Positions 1 to 8,050 are shown, counted from the first letter of the stretch. The stretch is 54,301 nucleotides of DNA from an uncultured Lachnospiraceae bacterium (GCA_947629585.1 CANREH010000010.1:1-54301), one strand, 5' to 3'. Notes: a model not told the origin generated them from the sequence alone. Translations and numbers: made by a program.

Positions 1-51
1 GAAAACGTAGGAGGAGTCGAGACTTTCATTACTATTTGTGCCGCCAACTGA
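1..51 (+). CDS. 3' end of an unidentified upstream gene (partial)
   Basis: An open frame enters at base 1 and ends at a TGA at 49-51, giving the last 16 residues of a protein ending in ...TFITICAAN. Twelve bases separate it from the next gene, which suggests one operon. The fragment is too short to assign a family. By context it may be another sulfur-assimilation gene. A second frame is also open here but belongs to the next gene's upstream region. Confidence 0.4.
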   Translation, partial: ENVGGVETFITICAAN

Positions 52-62
52 AAGGCGGCGGA

Positions 63-299
63 ATGGAGATTAAAATGAAACTGACAGTAGCGGGTACGCA
101 GAAGGAGTTTCGGGACGGGCTCACGCTGCGGGAGCTTGTAGAGGAAGAGAAGGTGGAAACGCCGGAATATGTGACGGTATCGGTAAATGACGATTTATAC
201 GGAGCCGCGGATTTTGACCAGACAGTATTAAGCGATGGGGCAGTTGTAGAGTTTTTGTATTTTATGGGAGGAGGCGGGAACATTGGCATTTACGAATGA
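63..299 (+). CDS. ThiS/MoaD-like sulfur carrier protein with a C-terminal tail (HcyS-like)
   Basis: A 78-residue ubiquitin-fold sulfur carrier. Seen: a ThiS-like body (LTLRELVEE, a VNDDLYG segment, a late GAVVEFLYFMGGGG). The ATG at 63 is chosen because AAAGGCGG lies just upstream; ATG 75 is the alternative. Known: in this family a terminal Gly-Gly is adenylated and converted to a thiocarboxylate that donates sulfur. Odd: the glycines are not terminal, because six more residues (NIGIYE) follow. Wolinella HcyS also needs a protease (HcyD) to expose its Gly-Gly. The next genes are ThiF-like and MetY-like, so a role in homocysteine synthesis is inferred rather than thiamin or molybdopterin synthesis. 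The GGGG codons double as the ribosome site of the next gene. Confidence 0.75.
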   Translation: MEIKMKLTVAGTQKEFRDGLTLRELVEEEKVETPEYVTVSVNDDLYGAADFDQTVLSDGAVVEFLYFMGGGGNIGIYE

Positions 300-1089
300 T
301 CAGCTGGAGCGTTATTCCCGCCATATTATTTTAAAAGAAGTTGGTGTAAAAGGACAGAAAAAGTTATTGGACAGTAAAGTGCTGATTATCGGGGCCGGCG
401 GGCTTGGCTCACCGGCAGCCATGTATCTTGCGGCGGCAGGCGTCGGGACGATCGGGATTGCCGATGCGGACGTGGTGGATTTATCGAATCTGCAGCGCCA
501 GATTGCCCATGCCACGAAAGATGTGGGAATCCCGAAGGTGCAGTCCGCAAAGGAGACGATGGAAGCGATGAACCCGGATATCAAAGTCAACGCTTACCAG
601 ATGTTTGTAAAGGCGGACAATATTATGGACTTAATTGCGGATTATGATTTTATCCTGGACGGAACGGATAACTTCCCTGCAAAATTCCTGATCAATGACG
701 CCTGTGTCATGGCGAAAAAGCCGTTTTCCCATGCGGGCATTATCCGTTTCCAGGGACAGCTTATGACCTATGTTCCGGGAGAAGGGCCGTGTTACCGCTG
801 TATTTTTAAAAATCCGCCGCCAAAGGAGGCTGTCCCTACCTGTAAGCAGGCGGGCGTCATCGGGGCTATGGGAGGCGTGATCGGCAGCCTTCAGGCTATG
901 GAAGCAATTAAATATCTGCTGGGAGTCGGAGAGCTTTTGACAGGCACGCTGCTGACTTATGACGCGCTTAAAATGGAATTCCGCAGGGTGAAGCTGCCGC
1001 ATGAGGTAAAGGACTGCCCGGTCTGCGGGGAGCATCCGAGCATAACGGAACTGATTGATTACGAGCAGGCGGAATGCGGCGGCTTTTAG
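283..1089 (+). CDS. ThiF/MoeB/HesA-family adenylyltransferase (E1-like activating enzyme)
   Basis: A 268-residue E1-like enzyme, predicted to adenylate the C-terminal glycine of the carrier encoded just upstream and help load sulfur on it. Seen: nucleotide-binding GAGGLG at residues 37-42, the NLQRQ arginine segment, an LDGTDNF motif, a PTCKQAG cysteine (the usual sulfur-transfer position), and two zinc-binding pairs, CYRC (170/173) and CPVC (245/248). The TTG start at 283 is used because GGAGGAGG lies 9 bases before it and no ATG in frame is near. It overlaps the carrier gene by 17 bases, indicating coupled translation. The length is normal for MoeB/ThiF. The family assignment is secure; the pathway is inferred from neighbours. 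Confidence 0.9.
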   Translation: MAFTNDQLERYSRHIILKEVGVKGQKKLLDSKVLIIGAGGLGSPAAMYLAAAGVGTIGIADADVVDLSNLQRQIAHATKDVGIPKVQSAKETMEAMNPDIKVNAYQMFVKADNIMDLIADYDFILDGTDNFPAKFLINDACVMAKKPFSHAGIIRFQGQLMTYVPGEGPCYRCIFKNPPPKEAVPTCKQAGVIGAMGGVIGSLQAMEAIKYLLGVGELLTGTLLTYDALKMEFRRVKLPHEVKDCPVCGEHPSITELIDYEQAECGGF

Positions 1090-1101
1090 GAGGGAACGCA
1101 G

Positions 1102-2358
1102 GTGGAGTTTAATACGGCATTGCTTCATGGAAATTTTCATGGAGATGAGGCGACGGGAGCGACGCTTTCCCCGATTTACCAGTCAAGCGCATTTGGACAG
1201 AAGACTGCGGAGCAGATGGAAAAGATTTTCCAAAATAAGGCGCCAGGATTTTTGTATACACGGATCGGAAATCCGACGACGGCTTCTTTTGAAAACAGGA
1301 TGACCTATCTGGAGGGCGGCATCGGTTCGGTTGCCGTTTCTTCCGGCATGGCGGCAATTACTGCGACATTTTTGAATATCTTAAGATCCGGGGATGAGAT
1401 TATTTCCAAAACGTCCGTTTTTGGCGGGACCCTGGATCTGTGGAAGGATCTGGAAAACTTCGGGATTACCGTAAGGTTTGTTGACGATCTTACGGAAGAG
1501 GAACTGAAGCGGACGGTCAATGAACATACCAGGGCAGTGTTTGCGGAAACGATAGGAAACCCGAAGCTGGATGTGACAGATATAGAGTCAGCGGCGAAAC
1601 TAATTCACAGTTACCAGCTTCCGCTGATTCTGGACAATACGGCGGCGACGCCATATCTTGTCAGGGGGATTTCACTGGGAGCGGATATTATCATCAATTC
1701 TTCTTCCAAATATATTAACGGGAACAGCAATTCGATCAGCGGCGTGATTACCGACAGCGGAAATTTTGTATGGACAAAAGAGCGCTATCCTGCGATGAAG
1801 GATTATGTAAAGTTTGGAAAATTTGCGTTTTTAGCCAGATTGAAAAACGATACATTTCGGAATATCGGATGCTGTATCAGCCCGATGAATGCTTACTATA
1901 ATTCACTTGGCCTGGAAACGCTGGGCATCCGTATGGAACGCCACTGCCGGAATGCAGAGAGGCTTGCGGAGAGTTTGGAGGGGCTTGAGGGAATAAAAAG
2001 CGTCCATTACCCGTTGCTTTCCTCCAGCCCTTACCATGAAACGGCAAAAAAAGTGTTTGGTGAAAAAGGAGCCGGAGGAATTTTTACGCTGCGTCTGTAT
2101 ACAAAAGAACGGGCGTTTGCTTTTATCAATCAGTTAAAGTACGCAGTCAATGTCAGCAATATCGGTGACACGAAAACGCTGGTGATCCATCCGGCTTCCA
2201 CGATTTATGCGCACAGCAGTAAAGAAGAGCGGGAAAAGGCGGGCGTTTATGACGATTTCATCCGCGTCAGCGCGGGAATCGAGCAGGCGGAGGATTTAAT
2301 CGAGGATTTTAAGCAGGCGCTTGCTTTTGTCAATGAAAGAATCCCTTATTTGCTCTAA
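1102..2358 (+). CDS. O-acetylhomoserine sulfhydrylase-type PLP enzyme (MetY-like)
   Basis: A 418-residue Cys/Met-metabolism PLP enzyme of the gamma family. Predicted to make homocysteine from an activated homoserine and sulfide or a protein thiocarboxylate. Seen: the SSSKY segment with the predicted PLP lysine at residue 203, an upstream LILDNTAATPY segment with the PLP-pyridine aspartate, and a C-terminal GDTKTLVIHPAST motif typical of this family. The start is GTG 1102, 7 bases after AGGAGGG. It follows the ThiF-like gene by 12 bases, so the three genes form an operon. Its 3' end overlaps the opposing LysR gene by 63 bases. Other members of the family (cystathionine synthase or lyase) cannot be excluded by sequence alone. 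Confidence 0.85.
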   Translation: MEFNTALLHGNFHGDEATGATLSPIYQSSAFGQKTAEQMEKIFQNKAPGFLYTRIGNPTTASFENRMTYLEGGIGSVAVSSGMAAITATFLNILRSGDEIISKTSVFGGTLDLWKDLENFGITVRFVDDLTEEELKRTVNEHTRAVFAETIGNPKLDVTDIESAAKLIHSYQLPLILDNTAATPYLVRGISLGADIIINSSSKYINGNSNSISGVITDSGNFVWTKERYPAMKDYVKFGKFAFLARLKNDTFRNIGCCISPMNAYYNSLGLETLGIRMERHCRNAERLAESLEGLEGIKSVHYPLLSSSPYHETAKKVFGEKGAGGIFTLRLYTKERAFAFINQLKYAVNVSNIGDTKTLVIHPASTIYAHSSKEEREKAGVYDDFIRVSAGIEQAEDLIEDFKQALAFVNERIPYLL

Positions 2359-3204
2359 AAACTTTTCTGCAATCGGGGTAAATGCAGGGTGTTTTTTCCA
2401 GATTAAATAAATCTCTGCCTCAAGGCGCGGGGCTAAAGGGCGGAATACCAGACCGCTTTCCCGGCTTGTGTCAATCAGCTTGTCAAAGGTAAGGAGGAAG
2501 CCGAGCCCTTCTTTTACAAAGAGAGAGGCGTTGTAGGAAAGCCGGAAGGAGCCTTCCAGATGGAGTTCGCTGATACGCTCTCCGCACCAGCGGGGGATAT
2601 CTTTGCGCCAGCCCTGCCCTGAACAGAACAGGGGCAGTCCCGCTAAATCGTCAAAGCATATCGTTTCTTTCCCGGCAAGGCTGCAGTCACAGGGCATGAT
2701 TAAGCCCCAGATATCCGCCTCCGGAAAGCACAGGCTGTTGTATTTTGCAGAATCCGGTTCTTCGGCGAGTACTGCAAAATCCAAAAGCCCTTTGTCCAGT
2801 TTTTCCGTTACCTGCTCGGTATCCCCGCTGGTGATATGGTAGCGCAGTCCCGGATAAGACTGTTGGAAGGTATTGATTTCCCGTGCCAGATAGCGGATCT
2901 GGCAGGATTCGGCAAGCCCGAAATAAATGTCCCCTCCGGCAATGTCGTCTAATGCGGCAAATTCGTCTGTGATTTTATCTGCCATTTTTACCAGATCTTC
3001 CGCTCTTTTGCGGAGCAGGATTCCTTCGTCGGTCAGGGAAATGCTGAAGCTGTGGCGGGTAAATAATTTTTTCCCAAGCTCTTCCTCCAGGGCCTGTATC
3101 TGTTTTGACAGCGTCGGCTGGGTAACGTGAAGGTACTGCGCGGCGCGGGTCATATTTTCCTCTCTGGCTATTGCCAGAAAATAACGAAGTGTGCGGATTT
3201 CCAT
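2296..3204 (-). CDS. LysR-family transcriptional regulator
   Basis: A 302-residue LysR-type regulator. Seen: an N-terminal winged helix-turn-helix (residues 1-60, MTRAAQYLHVTQPTLSKQIQ) and a C-terminal effector-binding domain of normal length. The ATG at 3204 has GGAGG just upstream. It is divergent from the alpha/beta hydrolase at 3314 and the intergenic space holds a perfect 7-7-7 dyad (3219-3239), so it probably controls itself and the hydrolase. Its last 63 bases overlap the convergent metY-like gene, so antisense interference between the two is possible. The effector cannot be read from sequence. Confidence 0.93.
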   Translation of the reverse strand: MEIRTLRYFLAIAREENMTRAAQYLHVTQPTLSKQIQALEEELGKKLFTRHSFSISLTDEGILLRKRAEDLVKMADKITDEFAALDDIAGGDIYFGLAESCQIRYLAREINTFQQSYPGLRYHITSGDTEQVTEKLDKGLLDFAVLAEEPDSAKYNSLCFPEADIWGLIMPCDCSLAGKETICFDDLAGLPLFCSGQGWRKDIPRWCGERISELHLEGSFRLSYNASLFVKEGLGFLLTFDKLIDTSRESGLVFRPLAPRLEAEIYLIWKKHPAFTPIAEKFLEQIRDSFIDKSKRLLKILD

Positions 3205-3218
3205 TATGTCCTCCCTAC

Positions 3219-3239
3219 GATATTCCTGAAAAGAATATC
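3219..3239. promoter_or_regulatory. Predicted LysR operator (GATATTC-N7-GAATATC)
   Basis: A perfect inverted repeat, GATATTC, seven bases, GAATATC, lies between the divergent LysR gene and the hydrolase gene. It contains the T-N11-A core expected for LysR proteins and sits 14 bases upstream of the LysR start codon, a normal autoregulatory position. A plausible -10 for the hydrolase (TATGAT with a TG extension) lies near 3282. Confidence 0.7.
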
Positions 3240-3313
3240 ATGAAATAAATAATAACTATTAGCAGGATAAAAGTCAAGGGTGTATGATAAATACAAAAAA
3301 AGAGAGGACGGTA

Positions 3314-4309
3314 ATGAAAATGGAATTAAAGCTTACAAGTGAGTGGGATAAGACATTCCCAAAAAGTGAAAAGGTGGAACATAAAAAGGTGACGTTCCAT
3401 AACCGATACGGCATCACATTGGCAGCAGATATGTATACGCCGAAGAATGCAGACGGCAGGCTGGCGGCGATTGCCGTCTGCGGTCCGTTTGGTGCGGTCA
3501 AGGAGCAGGCGTCCGGGCTGTATGCGCAGACTATGGCGGAGCGGGGCTTTCTTACGATTGCTTTTGATCCTTCGTTTACCGGGGAGAGCGGCGGGCAGCC
3601 GCGCTATATGGCTTCGCCTGACATCAATACCGAAGATTTTCAGGCGGCGGTAGATTTTCTTTCTCTGGAGGATCAGGCAGACCCGGAACGGATTGGCATT
3701 ATTGGTATCTGCGGCTGGGGCGGCATGGCAATCAATGCAGCGGCATTGGATACCCGTATCAAGGCGACCGTTGCCTCTACGATGTATGATATGACCCGCG
3801 TAAATGCGAACGGATATTTTGATTCCGAGGATTCCGCAGATGCAAGATATGAAAAGAAAGCCGCCTTGAATGCGCAGAGGCTTGTCGATTATAAAAATGG
3901 TTCCTATGCGCCTGGCGGCGGCGTAGTCGATCCTCTGCCGGATGATGCGCCGTTCTTTGTAAAAGATTACTACGATTACTACAAAACAGAGCGCGGTTAT
4001 CATTCCCGTTCCTTAAATTCCAATAGCGGCTGGAATGTCATCGGCTGCATGAGCTTTATGAACCAGCCGATCTTACAGTACAGCAATGAAATCCGCAGCG
4101 CTGTTCTTGTAGTGCATGGTGAAAAGGCACATTCCTGTTATTTTAGCAGGGATGCCTATGCCGCTATGGTAAAAGAGAACCCTTATGCGGATAACAAAGA
4201 ACTGCTGATTATCCCGGACGCTGTCCATACCGATCTCTACGACGGAGGCGGGAAAAATGCCATTCCGTTTGATAAGCTGGAACAGTTCTTTCGGGAGAAT
4301 TTAAAATAA
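3314..4309 (+). CDS. alpha/beta hydrolase, dienelactone-hydrolase-like
   Basis: A 331-residue cytoplasmic alpha/beta hydrolase; no signal peptide is visible. Seen: a nucleophile elbow GICGWGG with cysteine in the nucleophile position, as in dienelactone hydrolases (serine is commoner in the superfamily), and a late PDAVHTDLYD segment with the probable catalytic histidine. ATG 3314 is preferred over the in-frame ATG 3284 because AGAGAGGA precedes it. It stands alone, divergent from the LysR gene that probably regulates it, and ends at a terminator shared with the PHP gene. The substrate is unknown. Confidence 0.85.
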   Translation: MKMELKLTSEWDKTFPKSEKVEHKKVTFHNRYGITLAADMYTPKNADGRLAAIAVCGPFGAVKEQASGLYAQTMAERGFLTIAFDPSFTGESGGQPRYMASPDINTEDFQAAVDFLSLEDQADPERIGIIGICGWGGMAINAAALDTRIKATVASTMYDMTRVNANGYFDSEDSADARYEKKAALNAQRLVDYKNGSYAPGGGVVDPLPDDAPFFVKDYYDYYKTERGYHSRSLNSNSGWNVIGCMSFMNQPILQYSNEIRSAVLVVHGEKAHSCYFSRDAYAAMVKENPYADNKELLIIPDAVHTDLYDGGGKNAIPFDKLEQFFRENLK

Positions 4310-4326
4310 AGCCGGGGCTTTTATTT
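4304..4326. terminator. Bidirectional terminator between convergent genes
   Basis: An AT-rich stem of about nine pairs with one bulged T and a CGGG loop, with A-rich and T-rich flanks. It lies across the 3' ends of the hydrolase (stop 4309) and the convergent PHP gene (stop 4321). Read either way the stem is followed by a T-rich stretch. Confidence 0.5.
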
Positions 4327-5178
4327 ACAGTTCCTTAAATTTTTTAAAATTTCATAAGATATTTCCATATTTCCGCGTCCGGTGCCGATTTGAAGTTCCG
4401 GCTTGTTTCTGCCATGAAAATCGGTTCCGCCGGAAATAGAAAGGTGATAGCGCATGGCAAGCTTCCGGACTATTTGTTCGTCATCTCCTGTGTTGGAGGA
4501 ATAAATTGCTTCCAAACCGCCCAGTCCATGCTCTGCGAGCCTTTTTACCAATGTTTCCAGTTCGTCCATTGGCAGTTTATATAAGAGCGGATGCGCTAAG
4601 ACAGGAATGCCGCCTGCGCCACGGATAAGCTCTATGGCGTGTTCTGGTGAGATATAGTTTCTAGTGACATAGTAAGGTCCGTCAATCTGGAGATATTTAA
4701 AGAAGGCATCTTTTATATTTTCTGCGTAACCATGCCTGGCAAGATATTTGGCGAAATGCGCCCTTGTAATTACAGTTCCTTCTTCTTCCTCAGCTTCCAG
4801 TTTTTCTATGGAAATGTCAATACCGGCATCTGCAAGGTTTTTTGCCATTTTAATATTTCTCATGACCCGTTCTTTCCGGACGTTTTCGAGAACGGAAACA
4901 AGCTCTTTATTTTTATGATCGATCAAAAGACCGAGCATATGGATATCCCTGTCTTTATAGCCGACAGAAATTTCTACGCCGGGAATAACTTCAAGAGGAT
5001 GTTCTGTATGTTCCCATTGTCTGGCTGTCTCAATGGCCTCCTCTACGCCTGCCGTCGTGTCATGGTCGGTCAGCGCAAATGCTGCAAGACCGGCTTTATG
5101 TGCTGTTTCTGTTACTTCTGCAGGGGAATAAGTGCCGTCTGATACACTGGAGTGTACATGTAAATCGATTTTTTTCAT
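4321..5178 (-). CDS. PHP-domain phosphoesterase (RNase AM / TrpH-YciV type)
   Basis: A 285-residue metal-dependent phosphoesterase. Seen: the N-terminal metal-binding HVHSSVSDG, then FALTDHDT, PGVEIS, a central HAHFAKYL-like helix region, a VLAHP motif and a C-terminal SGGTDFHG. These are the ordered histidine and aspartate clusters of the PHP fold. Length fits the TrpH/YciV group, known to have 5'-3' exonuclease or nucleoside bisphosphate phosphatase activity. It is monocistronic, with its promoter probably in the 5179-5371 gap. The specific substrate is not determined. Confidence 0.9.
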   Translation of the reverse strand: MKKIDLHVHSSVSDGTYSPAEVTETAHKAGLAAFALTDHDTTAGVEEAIETARQWEHTEHPLEVIPGVEISVGYKDRDIHMLGLLIDHKNKELVSVLENVRKERVMRNIKMAKNLADAGIDISIEKLEAEEEEGTVITRAHFAKYLARHGYAENIKDAFFKYLQIDGPYYVTRNYISPEHAIELIRGAGGIPVLAHPLLYKLPMDELETLVKRLAEHGLGGLEAIYSSNTGDDEQIVRKLAMRYHLSISGGTDFHGRNKPELQIGTGRGNMEISYEILKNLRNCK

Positions 5179-5221
5179 AATCAGAAATCCTTTCCGTATA
5201 ATTCAAGACTCGCTTGCAGGT

Positions 5222-5250
5222 CTTGGTGCAGGAGTTGAGCCTGCGTCAAG
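5222..5250. other. Strong stem-loop in a divergent intergenic region
   Basis: An 11-pair stem (nine Watson-Crick pairs plus two adjacent G-T pairs) with a 7-base loop, AGTTGAG. It lies between the PHP gene and the membrane-protein gene. The inner 5-pair stem with a 7-base loop recalls a tRNA T-arm, but the loop lacks the TTCRA signature and no other arm is present. It could be a 5' leader structure, a terminator for the membrane-protein side, or a degenerate tRNA fragment. A T7 run occurs about 30 bases downstream on the plus strand. Confidence 0.4.
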
Positions 5251-5371
5251 TCTAAGCGGTTACATCATACACCCAAACAGTTTTTTTGTAAATCCCATAG
5301 TTTTAGGACATATTTTTCCTGAATGCAGCATATATTATTGCAAAGGAGAAAGAAGAAAGGAACTGGGAGTT

Positions 5372-5737
5372 ATGAATTATACAGCGCATCGTATACTTAG
5401 TATTTTGAGGGCAATTTTGATTTCCTATGTTTTTACCGGAATTGTACTTTTGCTTCTTGCGTTTTTATTGATGAAAACGGATGTTTCTTATAATTTCCTT
5501 CGCGGGGGAATGATATTTTCCTATCTGTTTTCTTCCCTGGTAGCTGGTTTTGCGGCAGGGCATGGGGCAAGATCGAGAAGGTTTTTGTGGGGGATGGCGG
5601 CGGGATTTTTGTATTTTGCCATTCTTTTTTTAGTGTCATTTCTTATGAATAATATGCTGATTACAGCGCCGGGAACCATGGCGATGATTTTTGTGATGTG
5701 TACTCTTGGCGGGATGTTCGGAGGAATGTTCAGTTAG
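5372..5737 (+). CDS. Small polytopic membrane protein (TIGR04086-like)
   Basis: A 121-residue protein with four hydrophobic stretches (about residues 12-34, 45-62, 70-91 and 98-119), separated by a short basic loop (ARSRRFLWG). It matches the general look of the TIGR04086 clostridial membrane family, whose function is unknown. The ATG at 5372 is chosen because an AGAAAGG/GGGAG purine stretch precedes it and the longer upstream frame is not hydrophobic. No operon partner is evident. Confidence 0.75.
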   Translation: MNYTAHRILSILRAILISYVFTGIVLLLLAFLLMKTDVSYNFLRGGMIFSYLFSSLVAGFAAGHGARSRRFLWGMAAGFLYFAILFLVSFLMNNMLITAPGTMAMIFVMCTLGGMFGGMFS

Positions 5738-5993
5738 CTGATTTTTGTCTTTTATTAAGTGATGGATTTCTTTTTCTAAAAGGAAGTAGTGGGAAGAAGA
5801 CCCTGCATGAGGAGTGTCTGATTAGAAAGGGAAAAATACAGGCTTGCTGCATAAAAGCGGTGGTGCGTACAGATCATTGAGATGGTGTTGCTGATAGGTC
5901 AGCGAGTTTCGAAGGAGGTTGTACAGGGACAATTTTGAATAAGAGAAAAGAAAGAGTGAAAAAATACATGAGAGAAAGGAGAAATTATCCATT

Positions 5994-7220
5994 ATGACAT
6001 TTGAGGAATTATATAAAGAAGTTGTAAGAGCGAAAGCAGTCGGGACGGAGTTTGTGCCGGAGCTGTCAGAAAAGGAGCAGCATCAATTAAACTGTCTGCT
6101 TCACCCTTCGGAGCAACCTTTGGTATGGAAATTGGAACCCTGTGACTGTAAGGAAAAAGAGTGCGCTGCATCATGTATTTTCCATGCTTTGGAAATAAAG
6201 GACGGGGAAGTGATCTTAAATCCTGAAAATTGTGTCGGCTGTGCCGAATGCATAGAAGCATGTAAGGCCGGGAAGCTTACGTTCAGCCGGGATACGGTAA
6301 GGGCGGTTGAGCTTTTAAAGCAGACGGATACATCAGTATATGCGCTGATGGCACCAGCGTTTGCCGGACAGTTCGGGGAGAAAGCGACGCCGTCGAAACT
6401 CCGTGCTGCCATGAAGCAGATTGGTTTTTCCGGAATGATTGAGGTGGCGGCGTTTGCAGATATCCTGACCTTAAAAGAAGCGCTGGAATTTTACCATAAC
6501 CAGGAGAAGCCGGAAAATTTTCAGCTGACAAGCTGCTGCTGCCCGGTATGGATTTCCCTGATACGCAGGCATTTTCAGGAAATTGCCGGACATCTTCCGC
6601 CTTCCGTTTCGCCGATGATTGCCGCGGGAAGGATTGTAAAAAAATTACAGGAAGGTTCAAAAACCATTTTTATCGGGCCGTGCATTGCAAAAAAATCCGA
6701 AGCAAAAGAAAAAGACCTTGCCGGAGCCATTGACTGTGTATTGACTTTTCAGGAGATGTCGGATCTTCTGGAGATATTTAAGATTGATTTTGATGTTATT
6801 GAGGAAGATGAAAAAGAGCATTCCGCCAAAACCGGACGGTTATATGCCAGGACGGGCGGCGTCAGCAGTGCGGTAAAAGAATGTGTGGAAAGCTTTACAG
6901 ATCGGGTTACGCTGAAGCCTGTTTTTGCAAACGGTGTAAAGGAATGTAAAGAGCTTCTGGAAAAAATCCTGGCAGGGGAGATTGAGGGGAATTTTTTTGA
7001 AGGGATGGCTTGTCCGGGTGGCTGTATCGGCGGTCCGAAAAGGATTCTGGATGTGGAAAAGGCAGCGGGGATTGTTGGCCGATATGCAAAGCAGGCGCCG
7101 TACCAGACGCCGGGGGAAAATCCTTACGTGATTGAGATGATTGAGAAGCTTGGATTTCATAACGTGGAAGATTTTATCAGGGACAGCGATATTTTGACAA
7201 GGACATTGGAGGAGACTTAA
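5994..7220 (+). CDS. Monomeric [FeFe] hydrogenase-like protein, group B type
   Basis: A 408-residue iron-sulfur protein. Seen: cysteine-rich N-terminal ligands for 4Fe-4S clusters including CVGCAECIEACKAG, then the three H-cluster motifs: TSCCCPVW (P1), GPCIAKKSEA (P2) and EGMACPGGCIGG (P3). The extra cysteine in P1 and the short N-terminus fit group B enzymes, whose physiological role is poorly known, rather than the bioenergetic group A enzymes. A purine-rich AAAGGAG lies 12 bases before the ATG. No maturase or partner subunit is adjacent. It likely acts in the cytoplasm in hydrogen production or redox sensing. Confidence 0.9.
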   Translation: MTFEELYKEVVRAKAVGTEFVPELSEKEQHQLNCLLHPSEQPLVWKLEPCDCKEKECAASCIFHALEIKDGEVILNPENCVGCAECIEACKAGKLTFSRDTVRAVELLKQTDTSVYALMAPAFAGQFGEKATPSKLRAAMKQIGFSGMIEVAAFADILTLKEALEFYHNQEKPENFQLTSCCCPVWISLIRRHFQEIAGHLPPSVSPMIAAGRIVKKLQEGSKTIFIGPCIAKKSEAKEKDLAGAIDCVLTFQEMSDLLEIFKIDFDVIEEDEKEHSAKTGRLYARTGGVSSAVKECVESFTDRVTLKPVFANGVKECKELLEKILAGEIEGNFFEGMACPGGCIGGPKRILDVEKAAGIVGRYAKQAPYQTPGENPYVIEMIEKLGFHNVEDFIRDSDILTRTLEET

Positions 7221-7698
7221 GGATCATGGGGTGTATATGGACAGACCAGAGCAGGGACCAAAGGAGATAAAAGATCTCGAAAACTTTCGCACAGGAAGCG
7301 GAGCTTAAAGAGATTGTGACGATTATGACGAGTTTACCTGATGAAGAACATAATATCAAAATGACAGCGTAAAGGCGCATAGAACAGAAAATTGTAAACC
7401 ATGCGTCTTTTTTTGCGCAACTGTTTCGGACTGTTTCCACCATCCTTTTACTATGCCTATACCGAGGAAGAAGTCAGGTGCATCGCAAATAGAAACACTG
7501 GAAAAGCTGCGCTCTATGATAATTTTCGCCATAGATGTCGGAAGAATGGAGAAAGTTAATGAAAATGCAGTTGGAAAATGGGTGGATTGTGGTAGAATAT
7601 GAGTGAAAAAGATCGGTAGTTGAAAGGGAGAAGCCAGAGGTGTTTTTTCATTCTTTATTTGTGCCAAAAGCAGGCACAAATGGCATCACGCCTTTGGC
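7221..7698. other. Gene-poor stretch with coding debris
   Basis: No convincing complete gene is seen in these 478 bases. A plus frame from about 7271 to 7372 encodes a short acidic peptide ending EEHNIKMTA and has AAAGGAG upstream, but no normal start codon. It is followed by a terminator, so it may be the tail of a decayed gene. A 49-codon plus frame (ATG near 7453) has no ribosome site. It probably marks degraded host or old mobile DNA next to the prophage. Confidence 0.4.
7372..7414 (+). terminator. Rho-independent terminator
   Basis: AAGGCGCAT pairs with ATGCGTCTT (nine pairs with one G-T) across a 20-base loop, and the 3' arm runs directly into seven Ts. It follows the TAA at 7370-7372 of a short unassigned frame. 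Confidence 0.6.
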
Positions 7699-7809
7699 AT
7701 GATACAAAATATGATTTTTAAAGAAAAAGACATGGACTTAATGATAGATGGGATGGGTATCGTATTTTACTCACCGGAAACAAACAAAGAATATTCCGAA
7801 GGGTTATGA
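7699..7809 (+). CDS. Short hypothetical ORF coupled to the next gene
   Basis: A 36-codon frame ending at TGA 7807-7809, which overlaps the ATG of the next small gene (ATGA). The peptide contains DLMIDGMGIVFYSPETNKEY and resembles no family I can name. No ribosome site precedes the ATG and the frame stays open upstream, so it may be the tail of a longer decayed reading frame. Its main support is the translational coupling. Confidence 0.3.
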   Translation: MIQNMIFKEKDMDLMIDGMGIVFYSPETNKEYSEGL

Positions 7810-8000
7810 CTTCTTTGGAGAAGAATATGAAAATGAGGAAGGATAAAAAAATACATAACCGCATAGTAGAACTGGCGACATCCCTGATGAATTACAAGGC
7901 GGAACATGAAGGCGTAGAGCTGGCAGATATGGAAGAGGAATTGTTCCAACTGAGATACTTCCAGCAGCACATAATTAAAAACAGTAGAAAGCATTTGTAG
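7806..8000 (+). CDS. Small hypothetical protein
   Basis: A 64-residue highly charged, probably helical protein. It starts with the ATG overlapping the previous stop and ends just before a strong terminator hairpin (8009-8050). The terminator position and ATGA coupling support expression. No recognisable domain. By position it is the last host-side gene before the prophage. Confidence 0.5.
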   Translation: MTSLEKNMKMRKDKKIHNRIVELATSLMNYKAEHEGVELADMEEELFQLRYFQQHIIKNSRKHL

Positions 8001-8008
8001 AATGTATA

Positions 8009-8050
8009 AAATGGATTACTGGCGTTTATAAATGTGCCGGTAATCCATTT
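8009..8050 (+). terminator. Strong terminator hairpin
   Basis: A 15-pair stem (8009-8023 with 8036-8050, one T-G pair) and a 12-base loop, 9 bases after the stop of the small gene. The 3' side continues into a T-rich arm. It probably ends host-side transcription next to the prophage. Confidence 0.7.

Noticed and set aside
5221-5262. Possible tRNA remnant
   Set aside because: Only a T-arm-like stem with a non-canonical loop is present; no acceptor, D-arm or anticodon arm could be found.
7453-7602. 49-codon frame MPIPRKKSG...
   Set aside because: No ribosome site, no coupling and no recognisable sequence; listed only as debris.
1-8050. Host region as a mobile element
   Set aside because: The metabolic genes are ordinary and no transposase, repeat or integrase is present there.
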